From: Candidatus Dojkabacteria bacterium
GTDB lineage: Bacteria; Patescibacteriota; Dojkabacteria; J137
Direction of reading: 5' to 3'
Length of the DNA stretch: 35,832 nt
Assembly (NCBI GenBank): GCA_030950485.1
Contig: JAUZRK010000026.1
Span: forward strand, 1 to 35,832
A program made the translations under genes and the position numbers. Under the pieces are notes generated by a model, which saw only the letters and a list, made by a program, of their open reading frames with translations, did not search any database and was not told the DNA's origin. The first letter of the stretch is position 1. Every line of letters begins with the position of its first letter. This document shows positions 8,765 through 16,847 of the stretch, piece by piece.

Positions 8765-9871
8765 CTATTTAACTTCAGCTTTTTCTTTTAACTCTTTCTT
8801 TTCTTTAACCATTCCTCTAACTTTATTTTCAATATTCTTACCTTGCAATAAGAAAACTCCAGCTAGAACTCCTATCAGCACTAAAATGATCCAGAAATTT
8901 GCGATTGTTATAATTATTAACATTAAGATTATTGAAACAATTGCTCCAAGTCCTGCAGCTAAACCTCTTGCAGCTCCTCCAACTAGTGGGATTAAATCAG
9001 TGAAAGCAAGTATTGGGCTTAATATACTTGTAAATGCAATTACTAGAATTATAAATGCAAATATTCTCATTCCCCATCTAGTTGCACTTTCTTCACCTTC
9101 AAGTGTATCTATTATTTCTGAATCATCTTGATCAGTAAATACAAATGGATCTCCAGAAGAAATTCCAGAGCTTCGTAGTTCTCCAACTACTATGTACTCT
9201 CTATCATCTTCTTCAAGATAAGTAACGCTAGCTCTTATCTTACCAACTTGATCGCTTACAGATCTTCCATAATCATTTATCTCCGGAGCATCTTCTAGAT
9301 AAATACTAGAAATCTCGTCTTTTTTATAATCAACTCTAACTTTTGCTTTTTTTGGAGTTATTTCTATTCCTTCTATTTCAATATCTGCCCACTCTTCAGC
9401 TCTAAAGTCTTCTAATTCTACCCAATCTTCTTCATACTCAGTTGTAGTAGTTGTTTTACCATTTGCATCTGTTGTAGTTTTTTCTTTTTCTATTAACTGA
9501 AATTGTTCAATTACAGCCTTATAGTATAAAAGATCACTATATTCTTTTATATCTCCTTCTTCGTAGTAACAATCTATTTTTGAACAGTCTTCTAGTTCAT
9601 AATTTAAAGTATTATCTGAAGAAACCTGACCATAAATTTTTACAAGTCCTCTATCTCCTGAATCAACATCTTTTGCAGACTCAAGCTCTAGTTCTTCGAC
9701 CTCTTTTGAATTTTCATCTACTGAAGTTGCTGATTTCCAGGTTATAAAACTACCTAATAAGAGTAATGCTATTCCTAGAAGAACTCCTTTTATTATCTTT
9801 CCGGCTTGTGAGGCAACTACAGCTCCTCCTGTTCCGATTGCACCCCATTTGAAAATATTTTTTAAATCCAT
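8765..9871 (-). CDS. Membrane protein with GIDE-like loop and TMEM43-like C-terminus
   Basis: 368 residues: one TM segment near residues 28-46, a large acidic extra-membrane region (about 50-260), then three closely spaced TM segments (about 266-345) and a basic tail. The sequence RGLVKIYGQV followed by LLYYKAVIEQFQ and a conserved Trp region (EDWVELEDF) resembles the GIDE domain of MUL1-type proteins. The C-terminal block with ILSPILAFTDLIPLVGG resembles the TMEM43 family. Both are family-pattern recognitions by eye. The role in bacteria is unknown. It is transcribed alone from an extended -10 and has its own terminator. Confidence 0.75.
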   Translation of the reverse strand: MDLKNIFKWGAIGTGGAVVASQAGKIIKGVLLGIALLLLGSFITWKSATSVDENSKEVEELELESAKDVDSGDRGLVKIYGQVSSDNTLNYELEDCSKIDCYYEEGDIKEYSDLLYYKAVIEQFQLIEKEKTTTDANGKTTTTTEYEEDWVELEDFRAEEWADIEIEGIEITPKKAKVRVDYKKDEISSIYLEDAPEINDYGRSVSDQVGKIRASVTYLEEDDREYIVVGELRSSGISSGDPFVFTDQDDSEIIDTLEGEESATRWGMRIFAFIILVIAFTSILSPILAFTDLIPLVGGAARGLAAGLGAIVSIILMLIIITIANFWIILVLIGVLAGVFLLQGKNIENKVRGMVKEKKELKEKAEVK

Positions 9872-9897
9872 GTTAAAAAAGTAAATATAATATTTTA

Positions 9898-9906
9898 TTT
9901 ATAACA
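9898..9906 (-). promoter_or_regulatory. Extended -10 promoter (TGTTATAAA)
   Basis: The minus-strand sequence TGTTATAAA lies 26 bases before the ATG at 9871. It follows the same TG-N-hexamer pattern as other genes here. Confidence 0.45.
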
Positions 9907-10022
9907 GAAAGTAAGAAATAAATTAAGAGCTGGTGTTTTTTAGCAAGCAGAAGAGTGATTTTACAGGTAATAATATGTTAAGACTCGCCAAGTTTTGGCA
10001 ATATTTATTATATAAAAAATTT

Positions 10023-10229
10023 ATGAGTGATAATCAACAAGATTTCAATCCAGAAACAGGAGATGAAGAGTTTTATAAAAATATAGGGTTGGAGATGGAT
10101 AATGATAAAAGTACTGTTAGTCCTTCTGGCTTAGGGATAGTTACGGATGTGCTTTTTAGAAGATATAGATACTCAACCCTTAAGCCAATATTCATTAGAG
10201 GATTATTCAATACATATGCCTTTAGATAA
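10023..10229 (+). CDS. N-terminal fragment of a frameshifted hypothetical gene
   Basis: From the ATG at 10023 the protein begins MSDNQQDFNPETGDEEF and is acidic. The frame is open further up to a GTG at 9933, but the ATG follows an AT-rich TATTATAT element and is the better start. After GLGIVTD the frame turns basic and ends at 10229. The frame one base on continues as an acidic, plausible protein (next entry). Removing one T from the run at 10153-10157 joins the two. I do not recognise the product. Confidence 0.55.
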   Translation: MSDNQQDFNPETGDEEFYKNIGLEMDNDKSTVSPSGLGIVTDVLFRRYRYSTLKPIFIRGLFNTYAFR

Positions 10230-10620
10230 ATTAAAGTATGAAATAAAGTTGGTAAATAATAATTTATTGACTGATATTTTTCTCTCGGTTTCAAAAACTG
10301 ACAACTCAGGAGAAAGAATTCGAGTAGTATTAGATGAAAGAATAGATAGAAGAACAGAACTCAATAACGGTCAGTTAATTCGATTATATAAAGACATCGA
10401 GAAGCTTAAAGACGAGGACAACCTTACTATTATTAATGATTATTTAAAAATAGAACTTGAAAATTTTCAAGATAAATTTCTAGGACCTCTATACGATACT
10501 TTTGTAATGTTTAAAAATACGGAAATGGCAAGCTTAGTTGTTGATGAGAAAAGGAAAAGGGTAGAAAGATCAACAAGACAAGATGACTTATTTGAAAAAA
10601 TCTTATATCCTGAATCGTAA
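10147..10620 (+). CDS. C-terminal part of the frameshifted hypothetical gene
   Basis: 157 residues in the frame +1 to the preceding fragment, overlapping it by 83 bases. The natural join is GIVTDVLLEDIDTQPLSQ, made by one T less at 10153-10157; the joined protein would be about 198 residues. It is helical and charged, with KLKYEIKLVNNNLLTDI and an amphipathic C-terminal half; no membrane segment. The ATG at 10147 is probably accidental. Whether the shift is an assembly error or real cannot be decided from one sequence. Confidence 0.65.
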   Translation: MCFLEDIDTQPLSQYSLEDYSIHMPLDKLKYEIKLVNNNLLTDIFLSVSKTDNSGERIRVVLDERIDRRTELNNGQLIRLYKDIEKLKDEDNLTIINDYLKIELENFQDKFLGPLYDTFVMFKNTEMASLVVDEKRKRVERSTRQDDLFEKILYPES

Positions 10621-10661
10621 AATTTTGTTTTATTAAGCACTAGGAATTTAGAAATAAATTT

Positions 10662-10670
10662 TGTTAGAAT
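10662..10670 (+). promoter_or_regulatory. Extended -10 promoter, probable leaderless start
   Basis: TGTTAGAAT ends 6 bases before the ATG at 10677. With a normal 6-8 base spacing the message would begin at the start codon itself. Confidence 0.6.
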
Positions 10671-10676
10671 GGGTTT

Positions 10677-11363
10677 ATGGGAATAGATACACTGCCTGAT
10701 GGCATAATAACAACTTATAATGATGATGGTACAACTAGCGAGGAAGCAATCGCTGGAGAAGATCTCGATATGGTAAAAATTACAAGAGATCACATTGGTC
10801 AGTCTATTGGGACTGTAGATGGAGATGAAAGTATAGATGAATTACCTATCGAAGAAGTATATGAAGATCTACCCACTCTTCCTAGCTTATCAGATATGAA
10901 AATAGGTGAGTTTGAAACTGAATTAGAGAAACTAAGGTTAAATAGCAATGAACTCAAAAATCTTGCAAGAGTATTTATGAAAGAAGGATTAACTGAAAAG
11001 GCGGCGATCTTACGTGAGAGAATTGTATCATCTGAAATTTCCGTAAAAGATAGGGACGTTGAAAAAAGACTTCTAGGCTCTAAGCCAGCAGAAAAACCAC
11101 AAGCAACTAGTAAACAATTAAGCAGTGCTAAGAGAGCAATCTTAAAGATGAATGTTCCTACAAAAAATGAATTTGACGGAGATACCGATGCATATAATAA
11201 AGCAGTTCAAGGGTATATGGATAATATTAGAATTACTGCATCTAAAAATGGACTTAATTCAATTGATCTTGAAAATTTAAGAAAAAGTATTGTAGATAAT
11301 GATTTGGATCAAGTAAATGGAGATTTGACTAATAAGGTAATTTTAAACGCAGCAATAGATTAA
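10677..11363 (+). CDS. Hypothetical acidic helical protein
   Basis: 228 residues, not recognised. The first 75 residues are acidic and probably flexible. Residues about 78-135 form a strongly helical, possibly coiled-coil part (EFETELEKLRLNSNELKNLA). A Lys/Ser-rich linker and a helical C-terminus follow. No membrane segment. The start is placed at the ATG directly after the extended -10, which would make the message leaderless. After the TAA the same frame continues for 17 codons (to 11414), too short to judge. Confidence 0.75.
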   Translation: MGIDTLPDGIITTYNDDGTTSEEAIAGEDLDMVKITRDHIGQSIGTVDGDESIDELPIEEVYEDLPTLPSLSDMKIGEFETELEKLRLNSNELKNLARVFMKEGLTEKAAILRERIVSSEISVKDRDVEKRLLGSKPAEKPQATSKQLSSAKRAILKMNVPTKNEFDGDTDAYNKAVQGYMDNIRITASKNGLNSIDLENLRKSIVDNDLDQVNGDLTNKVILNAAID

Positions 11364-11415
11364 GGAACTATAGAAGCTACAGGTGAACCACCAGAACCTT
11401 GGATTAGCTCAGTAT

Positions 11416-11435
11416 AAGATATACTATTATATCTT
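11416..11435. other. Small AT-rich hairpin, possible weak terminator
   Basis: AAGATATA (11416-11423) and TATATCTT (11428-11435) form an 8-bp stem with a 4-base loop, followed by a pyrimidine-rich tract. It lies between the hypothetical gene and the next promoter. The stem is weak. Confidence 0.3.
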
Positions 11436-11439
11436 CTTC

Positions 11440-11468
11440 TTGCACCCAATTTCTTACCAAACTATACT
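11440..11468 (+). promoter_or_regulatory. Promoter of the appendage/secretion locus
   Basis: TTGCAC (11440-11445), 17 bases, TATACT (11463-11468). Transcription would start near 11475, 17 bases before the TTG at 11492, which supports that start codon. Confidence 0.65.
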
Positions 11469-11491
11469 GTATTTATCTTAACTAAATCATT

Positions 11492-11812
11492 TTGAGAGAA
11501 TACACTATTAACTTTGTAGTCTGGTACTACTACTATAAAACAAGACAAGCTTTTAACTACGTTATAAATAAACTCTTTTATATCTTGGTGAGGACTAGAA
11601 CTTTACCAATGTATAAGAATTTATTCACTCCAATGTATGGAGATGATTCTGCACCTGGAAGGTTTATGGGATTTTTTATTCGATTCTGGTGGGGACTATT
11701 TGGTTTAATCGCTAGCGTAGTATTTATTATTCCTTTTATATTATTCTTTTTACTTGTCTTAGTTTTACCATTTATCCCATTTTATGGAGTTTACATGCTC
11801 TTAGCTTCATAA
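11492..11812 (+). CDS. Small membrane protein preceding the Clp-like ATPase
   Basis: 106 residues from a TTG start placed just after a good promoter; the ATG at 11608 would lose the aromatic N-terminal helix. The N-terminus has VVWYYYYKTRQAFNYVI, then LPMYKNLFTPMYGDD and a hydrophobic C-terminal half with two TM segments (about 66-104). Proteins of this type, with an N-terminal aromatic helix and a short LFTP-like segment, occur before Clp-like ATPases in other CPR genomes as I remember them. Function unknown; it may be a membrane partner of the next protein, whose gene begins 40 bases later. Confidence 0.7.
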   Translation: MREYTINFVVWYYYYKTRQAFNYVINKLFYILVRTRTLPMYKNLFTPMYGDDSAPGRFMGFFIRFWWGLFGLIASVVFIIPFILFFLLVLVLPFIPFYGVYMLLAS

Positions 11813-11852
11813 AGCTTTTGAGGAAAAATAAAGAAAGTTGTAATAAAAAATT

Positions 11853-14423
11853 ATGAAAATATTTAGTGGAAAACAAAAAGTAGCAAAATATTTAAATATA
11901 GACTTAGTCGTGGATTTTGATGATCTATTTAAATATAGAGGGGAGAGAAGATCGAATAGATTGATAGCTGCGAGTCTAGGACGAATACTTTTAATAATAA
12001 GTCTGATTTTAATAATCGCTCCTTTTGTATTTGGAACACCAAATATCGAGAAAATTCTAAAACCAGATGAATTAATCTATCTAATGCCATATTTAGCAAT
12101 ATACTTTGTAATCTACTCACTATATTTACTAAGAGACAGAACTGAGTTTGACTTCAATATTGAAGGTCATGATGCAAGAAGATTGAAAAATAAAATTAAA
12201 GAATCTGGAATTAAAGAAATTGAAATTGATAACTACTTTTCAGACGAAATAGCAGCTGAGATAGATAAAGCTTACTTTAAAGATTCATCTCAATTTATAA
12301 AAAATCTAGGATATTTCCTACTAGAACAAAAAGAAAATCTAACATTACTAGAAAAAAGACTAGATATTTCGTCTAAGCAATTTATTTCCCATGTTGAAAA
12401 ATTAAATTATAATTCAACTTTTGAAGAAAACTATCAAAACTTTTTCCTAAGATGTTTTAGTACAGCGCTTCAACTTGATATTGAATATGTAGATAAACAA
12501 GTATTATTCCTTATTTACTGTAAGTTTTATTGGAAAAGCATAATATTAGACTTAGATGCGACTGAACTTGAAGTAGAAGGATTAATGGACTGGCTTAAAA
12601 ATGAGCATAGAAAAAAATATTATTATAAAAGATGGAAGGTACTTTCTAATTTAAAACCAAGAGGAGCAATAAATAGAAGCTATACTTCTAAGTCAACACC
12701 AGTTCTAGATGCAAATTCAGTAGACTTTACATCCCTTGCGGCTGAAAGCGAATTCGTAACAGCTATTGGTAAAGACGAAGCACTTACTGAAACATTTAGA
12801 ACACTTCAAAAAGGATCAGGTTCTGCAGGCCTTATACTAGGAGAGCCAGGAGTTGGAAAAACATTTTTCTTAAGATACTTAGCTACAAGAATGGTTGTAG
12901 AAGATGTTCCTGAAAGTCTTTACGATTATCGATTGGTAGTTGTAGATCTCAATAGAACAATGTCAGTGTCCGGGTCGGTTGATGGTTTTAAATCTGTTTT
13001 AAATACAATGTTTGAAGAAGTTATAAGTTCCGGAAACATTATCTTAGTATTTGAAGATATAGGACAGATTTTTGGATTAAGAGATGAAGGAAGAGCAGAG
13101 GTAATAAGTCTAATTTCTGGAATGATTAATAAATATAATATTAAAGTTTTAGCTACTGCTTCGAAAAGAGAATATGAAAGTAGGATGAAAACTAATAAGG
13201 GATTTTCATCTTTATTTGAAGTTATAACAATTGAAGAACCTTCAAATAATATAGCCTTTCAAATAGTAATGGACTTCGTTCCATTTTTAGAGAAAGAAAA
13301 TAAAATAACGGTTAGATCAGAAGCGGTAAAAAGAATAGTAGAGTTTGGAGAAAATATTATGCACGAAAGAGTAATGCCAGATAAAGGAATAGTATTACTT
13401 GAAGATGCAATACTACAAGCAAAGGCGAAGGGGTTAGATTTTCTAGATGATAAAACTGTAAATGAGATTTTTGAAAAAGAAATTGGGGTTAATGTTGGAG
13501 AAATATCAGAAGATGAATCTAAAACACTTATAAATCTAGAAGAAACAATGCATGAAAGAGTAATAGGACAAGACAAGGCTATACTTGGTGTTGCTAATGC
13601 ATTAAGAAGAGCAAGGTCGGGAATAACTAGCGGAAAAAGACCAATCGCTTCATTTTTATTTTATGGTCCAACTGGAGTTGGAAAAACTGAGGTTGCAAAA
13701 ACACTAGCTGAAACTTATTACGGAGACGAGAATTTAATGATTAGGGTAGATATGTCTGAATATCAAGAAGAGATAAACCTAGATAGATTAATCGGATATA
13801 CAGATGCAGATGGTAATTTTTTAGGAGGTTACCTTACCGAAGCTGTACGAACAAAACCTTTCTCTTTAATTTTATTAGATGAGTTAGAAAAGGCGAATCC
13901 TAAAGTTTTAGATCTTTTTCTTCAAGTTTTAGATGAAGGAAGACTTACTGATGGATTAGGGCGAGAAGTGAATTTTAGAAATACAGTATTAATTGCTACT
14001 TCAAATGCAGGATCAAGACAAATTGCAGATTTAATTATAAAAGGCAAAAAATATAAGGAAGTAAATAAAGCAGTTGAACCGGTACTAAGAGAGGTATTTA
14101 GGGTAGAGTTCTTAAATAGGTTTGATAAAGTAGTAATGTTTAAACCATTAAGCAAGATCGAGGTTTCTCAAATAGCACATCTAATGCTAAAAGGAGTAAA
14201 TAAGAGATTAGAAGAAAAGGGAATAGTAATTAAATGGGATATGAGAACTCTTGGTGTTCTTGCAGAAGAGGGTTATAACTCAGTATACGGTGCAAGAGAG
14301 CTTAGAAGAACTATTCAGGACGAAATAGAAGATAAAATTGCCCAATTAATTATTTCAAATAAGGTAACTAGTGGTAGCGAAATATTTTTCTCAGGTACTG
14401 AAGTTGTCCAGATTCAGAAATAA
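11853..14423 (+). CDS. Membrane-anchored double AAA+ Clp/Hsp100-like ATPase
   Basis: 856 residues. Two TM segments lie near residues 41-62 and 73-92, then a helical region to about 290. The first AAA+ domain has Walker A GEPGVGKT (about 330-337), but its Walker B reads ILVFEDI, with Glu-Asp in place of Asp-Glu, and the usual arginine-finger position reads GFSSLFE without Arg. The second domain is intact: GPTGVGKT (about 605), DMSEY, LILLDELEKA, TSNAG, FLNRFD and the sensor-2 GARELRR. There is no M domain, and I see no IGF/LGF loop for ClpP docking. It is therefore probably an unfoldase or assembly motor at the membrane that works without ClpP. Often named ClpC or ClpB automatically. Confidence 0.88.
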   Translation: MKIFSGKQKVAKYLNIDLVVDFDDLFKYRGERRSNRLIAASLGRILLIISLILIIAPFVFGTPNIEKILKPDELIYLMPYLAIYFVIYSLYLLRDRTEFDFNIEGHDARRLKNKIKESGIKEIEIDNYFSDEIAAEIDKAYFKDSSQFIKNLGYFLLEQKENLTLLEKRLDISSKQFISHVEKLNYNSTFEENYQNFFLRCFSTALQLDIEYVDKQVLFLIYCKFYWKSIILDLDATELEVEGLMDWLKNEHRKKYYYKRWKVLSNLKPRGAINRSYTSKSTPVLDANSVDFTSLAAESEFVTAIGKDEALTETFRTLQKGSGSAGLILGEPGVGKTFFLRYLATRMVVEDVPESLYDYRLVVVDLNRTMSVSGSVDGFKSVLNTMFEEVISSGNIILVFEDIGQIFGLRDEGRAEVISLISGMINKYNIKVLATASKREYESRMKTNKGFSSLFEVITIEEPSNNIAFQIVMDFVPFLEKENKITVRSEAVKRIVEFGENIMHERVMPDKGIVLLEDAILQAKAKGLDFLDDKTVNEIFEKEIGVNVGEISEDESKTLINLEETMHERVIGQDKAILGVANALRRARSGITSGKRPIASFLFYGPTGVGKTEVAKTLAETYYGDENLMIRVDMSEYQEEINLDRLIGYTDADGNFLGGYLTEAVRTKPFSLILLDELEKANPKVLDLFLQVLDEGRLTDGLGREVNFRNTVLIATSNAGSRQIADLIIKGKKYKEVNKAVEPVLREVFRVEFLNRFDKVVMFKPLSKIEVSQIAHLMLKGVNKRLEEKGIVIKWDMRTLGVLAEEGYNSVYGARELRRTIQDEIEDKIAQLIISNKVTSGSEIFFSGTEVVQIQK

Positions 14424-14466
14424 ATAATTGCTAATTGCTGACTTTTGAATGGCAATTGCTATTTAA

Positions 14467-14495
14467 TTGTCATGTAATTTTCTTTGATGTATATT
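14467..14495 (+). promoter_or_regulatory. Promoter before the pilin-like genes
   Basis: TTGTCA (14467-14472), 17 bases, TATATT (14490-14495), about 30 bases before the first pilin-like gene. Each box differs from consensus by one base. Confidence 0.55.
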
Positions 14496-14530
14496 GTTTA
14501 ATATAAGTTTTCAGTGCTATTTTTAAATTT

Positions 14531-14944
14531 ATGAACACTATTAGAAAAGTTCAAAATAAAATCACAGGTTTGATTATTGAATTCAGAATTATTACTTACG
14601 TATTAGTTTTTTCAATTACTACATACTTTTCAATAGGAATAACACATGCGCAGAACTTAGGATATAAAATTCCAAATCCATCAAAATTCAACTCTTTAGA
14701 AGAGATAATTTCCGCTGCAGCATCACTAATAAGGCCATTATTTCTTTTAACATTTGGTGCTTTTATTATTGTAGGTGCTATAACATTAACAACCTCTCGA
14801 GGTGAAGCTGAAAAGGTAGAATCTGCAAAAAAGACAATAACTGCAGCAATAGTAGGGTTTGTAATTGCTGTATTCGCCCCATCTATAGCAAACCTTGTAT
14901 TAGGTTTACTAGGAGCTGATGGACTAGGTTTATTTGGACCTTAA
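14531..14944 (+). CDS. VirB2/TrbC-like pilin
   Basis: 137 residues with a long signal sequence ending near THAQ (about residues 18-40), a short exposed segment, and two TM helices (about 67-88 and 98-127) separated by a charged turn (TSRGEAEKVESAKK). This layout is that of VirB2/TrbC, the pilin of type IV secretion systems, and is widespread in CPR genomes. It is the first of five genes of the same design on this strand, and the next gene begins 11 bases later. The mature protein would sit in the cytoplasmic membrane and may be assembled into a filament. Function is inferred from architecture only. Confidence 0.75.
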   Translation: MNTIRKVQNKITGLIIEFRIITYVLVFSITTYFSIGITHAQNLGYKIPNPSKFNSLEEIISAAASLIRPLFLLTFGAFIIVGAITLTTSRGEAEKVESAKKTITAAIVGFVIAVFAPSIANLVLGLLGADGLGLFGP

Positions 14945-14955
14945 ATTCTATAAAT

Positions 14956-15687
14956 ATGATAAAAAAACTTTTAATTATAATTTTTGCAGTAGCATTTATT
15001 AACATTATACTTCCAAGTTCATTAAGCGCAGCCCCAATAGCCTGCTTAAGTTCAAGTATAGATCCAAATTGCGCATCAAGAAATTTGTATGAAGCTTGCG
15101 GTGGAGGTAATTACTGTATTCCACAAGGTAATAATAATTCAAGGAATTGCGTATGTACAATTGCAGTACTTTTTTGTATTCCTGAAAATTGTCCAAGAGA
15201 ATATATTCCAAATACGGCTTGCTTGAATGAGCAAATTTTAAATCCTGCAAGTCCAGAAGCGGCAACTTGCTGCGAAAATAAATGTAAAGACGACGCTTTA
15301 AATAGTATTGCAACAGGAACAAAGACTAGTGCACCAGCTGAAATAGATGCTTTAATAACAATGTTTGGACAAACAGTATCAGTTAAAAATGAGGATAGAT
15401 TTGCAGTATTTGTAAATCTTGCAATTACAACAGTACTTGGAGCTATAGCTGCTTACACATTAGTTTATGGAATAATTCTAGCTGCATATAAAAGACCTAA
15501 TACAGTAGATGCAGAAGAGATTGCCAGAATAAATAAGACTTTAACTAATATGATTCTTGGCTTTGTATTAGCCTTTAGTTTTGTATTAATAATGCAGGTT
15601 TTTGCCAACTTACTAGGACTTGGTAACTTAGCAAGTATTCAATTAACGGGATCAACACCATCAGATACTCAAATTGTAATAAACTAA
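14956..15687 (+). CDS. Cys-rich VirB2/TrbC-like membrane protein
   Basis: 243 residues: signal peptide ending near SLSAAP, an exposed domain of about 110 residues with at least twelve Cys (including CC and CVC), then two TM helices (about 148-175 and 190-220) joined by a charged turn (KRPNTVDAEEIARINK). The C-terminal half matches the pilin-like neighbours. The Cys-rich domain faces outward and probably forms disulfides. It could be an adhesin-type or tip subunit. No known domain is recognised in the Cys-rich part. Five bases separate it from the next gene. Confidence 0.7.
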   Translation: MIKKLLIIIFAVAFINIILPSSLSAAPIACLSSSIDPNCASRNLYEACGGGNYCIPQGNNNSRNCVCTIAVLFCIPENCPREYIPNTACLNEQILNPASPEAATCCENKCKDDALNSIATGTKTSAPAEIDALITMFGQTVSVKNEDRFAVFVNLAITTVLGAIAAYTLVYGIILAAYKRPNTVDAEEIARINKTLTNMILGFVLAFSFVLIMQVFANLLGLGNLASIQLTGSTPSDTQIVIN

Positions 15688-15692
15688 AAAAT

Positions 15693-16304
15693 ATGAAATC
15701 AAACATTACAAAATTATTTTTAACCAGCATCATTTTCATAATGCTTTCAATATTTACACTTAATATTGTAAGTGCTCAAGGAGGTGGAACTGTTGATTTA
15801 GATACTCAGTTTGATTTAGATTCTAAAATTTCATTACAATCTATTACAATAAATTACTTTCCCCAGCCTTTAGATCCGGGAGGAGAATATGCAACTGTAC
15901 TTTCTTGGCTTAGCTTTTTTGGTATCCTTATAACTATTGGAGCAGCTGTATTCTGGATATTCCTTTTATTAAAAGCAGGTTTATTCGCCTTTAAAAGTGA
16001 GGGAGATGAGGTAGCGCTTGCTGAGTCATATAAAAAAGTTAAATCAGTTTTTATAGGAGCTGGATTGTCTTTTTTATTTCCTATGATTCTTACAGTAGTT
16101 GGATTTGCTGTAGGTGTCGGAGGAATATGGACTTGGCCTAAGGCATTTAGAGACTGTCCAAATGACCCAGATTTAAACTTTTACTTTCAAGCTGTTCTAG
16201 AAGTAGATGAAAGTATACCTGCAAATAGGGTAGATATAGAAGCAGAAACTAGATGTTACGGAGCACCAGTATTTACAACACCAGGTGGAAGTGTAACTTT
16301 ATAA
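15693..16304 (+). CDS. VirB2/TrbC-like membrane protein with C-terminal extension
   Basis: 203 residues: signal peptide ending near IVSAQ, an exposed segment, two TM helices (about 71-95 and 110-140) with the turn KSEGDEVALAESYKKVK between them, and an exposed C-terminal tail of about 60 residues with two Cys (FRDCPNDP and ETRCYGA). The core layout repeats that of the preceding two genes. It begins 5 bases after the previous stop, so it is translated from the same message. A divergent pilin paralogue is the best reading. Confidence 0.68.
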   Translation: MKSNITKLFLTSIIFIMLSIFTLNIVSAQGGGTVDLDTQFDLDSKISLQSITINYFPQPLDPGGEYATVLSWLSFFGILITIGAAVFWIFLLLKAGLFAFKSEGDEVALAESYKKVKSVFIGAGLSFLFPMILTVVGFAVGVGGIWTWPKAFRDCPNDPDLNFYFQAVLEVDESIPANRVDIEAETRCYGAPVFTTPGGSVTL

Positions 16305-16314
16305 AATATATAGT

Positions 16315-16770
16315 ATGAATAAAATAAAAATAAATAAAACAATATTCATAGCATTATTCTTTGTAATATTCTCGACACTAGCTTGCTTATTTGCAAATCA
16401 GACAAATGCACAGGCTTTCTGCGATGTTTTTCCTTGTGGAGATAGTAATAATACTTCAGGTCCAATTTCTGGAACTGAAGCAGGAGACTTATTTACTTTT
16501 ACATCTGGAAGTATTTTTATAGGATTTATTTTAGTTGGTGTTATCTATATTATTAAAGCTGTAATAAAAATAATAAGAAGTCAGGGCGATGAAGCAAAAA
16601 TCGAAGAAGGTATGAAAATAATGAAAGGCGTTTATATCGGAATAGGTTTAGTTATAATAGGTATTATTGGTTTAGTCATTCTAGCAGCTGGTTTTAAGGC
16701 TGGAGATCTTTTTGGAAACGATGTTACAACTACACCACCTGGTGTGGTTATTCCACCAGGAATATTCTAG
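16315..16770 (+). CDS. VirB2/TrbC-like pilin paralogue
   Basis: 151 residues: signal peptide ending near TNAQA, a short Cys-containing segment (FCDVFPCG), then two TM helices (about 62-83 and 98-125) around the turn RSQGDEAKIEEGMKIMK, and a Pro-rich tail. It is most similar by eye to the next gene, which shares the CDVFP start and the R-S-E/Q-G turn, so the two look like a tandem duplication. The turn between TM helices would be cytoplasmic or periplasm-facing as in VirB2. Last gene before an internal promoter. Confidence 0.72.
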   Translation: MNKIKINKTIFIALFFVIFSTLACLFANQTNAQAFCDVFPCGDSNNTSGPISGTEAGDLFTFTSGSIFIGFILVGVIYIIKAVIKIIRSQGDEAKIEEGMKIMKGVYIGIGLVIIGIIGLVILAAGFKAGDLFGNDVTTTPPGVVIPPGIF

Positions 16771-16822
16771 TTAAAAAACTCTATACATGTATAAAAAAAC
16801 AATGTATATTAGTATTAGAGAA

Positions 16823-16828
16823 TATAAT
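16823..16828 (+). promoter_or_regulatory. -10 box TATAAT before the last pilin-like gene of the group
   Basis: A perfect TATAAT in the 65-base gap, 19 bases before the ATG at 16848. No good -35 box. It may give this pilin extra transcription. Confidence 0.45.
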
Positions 16829-16847
16829 AGTTAAGGTGTATAAATAT

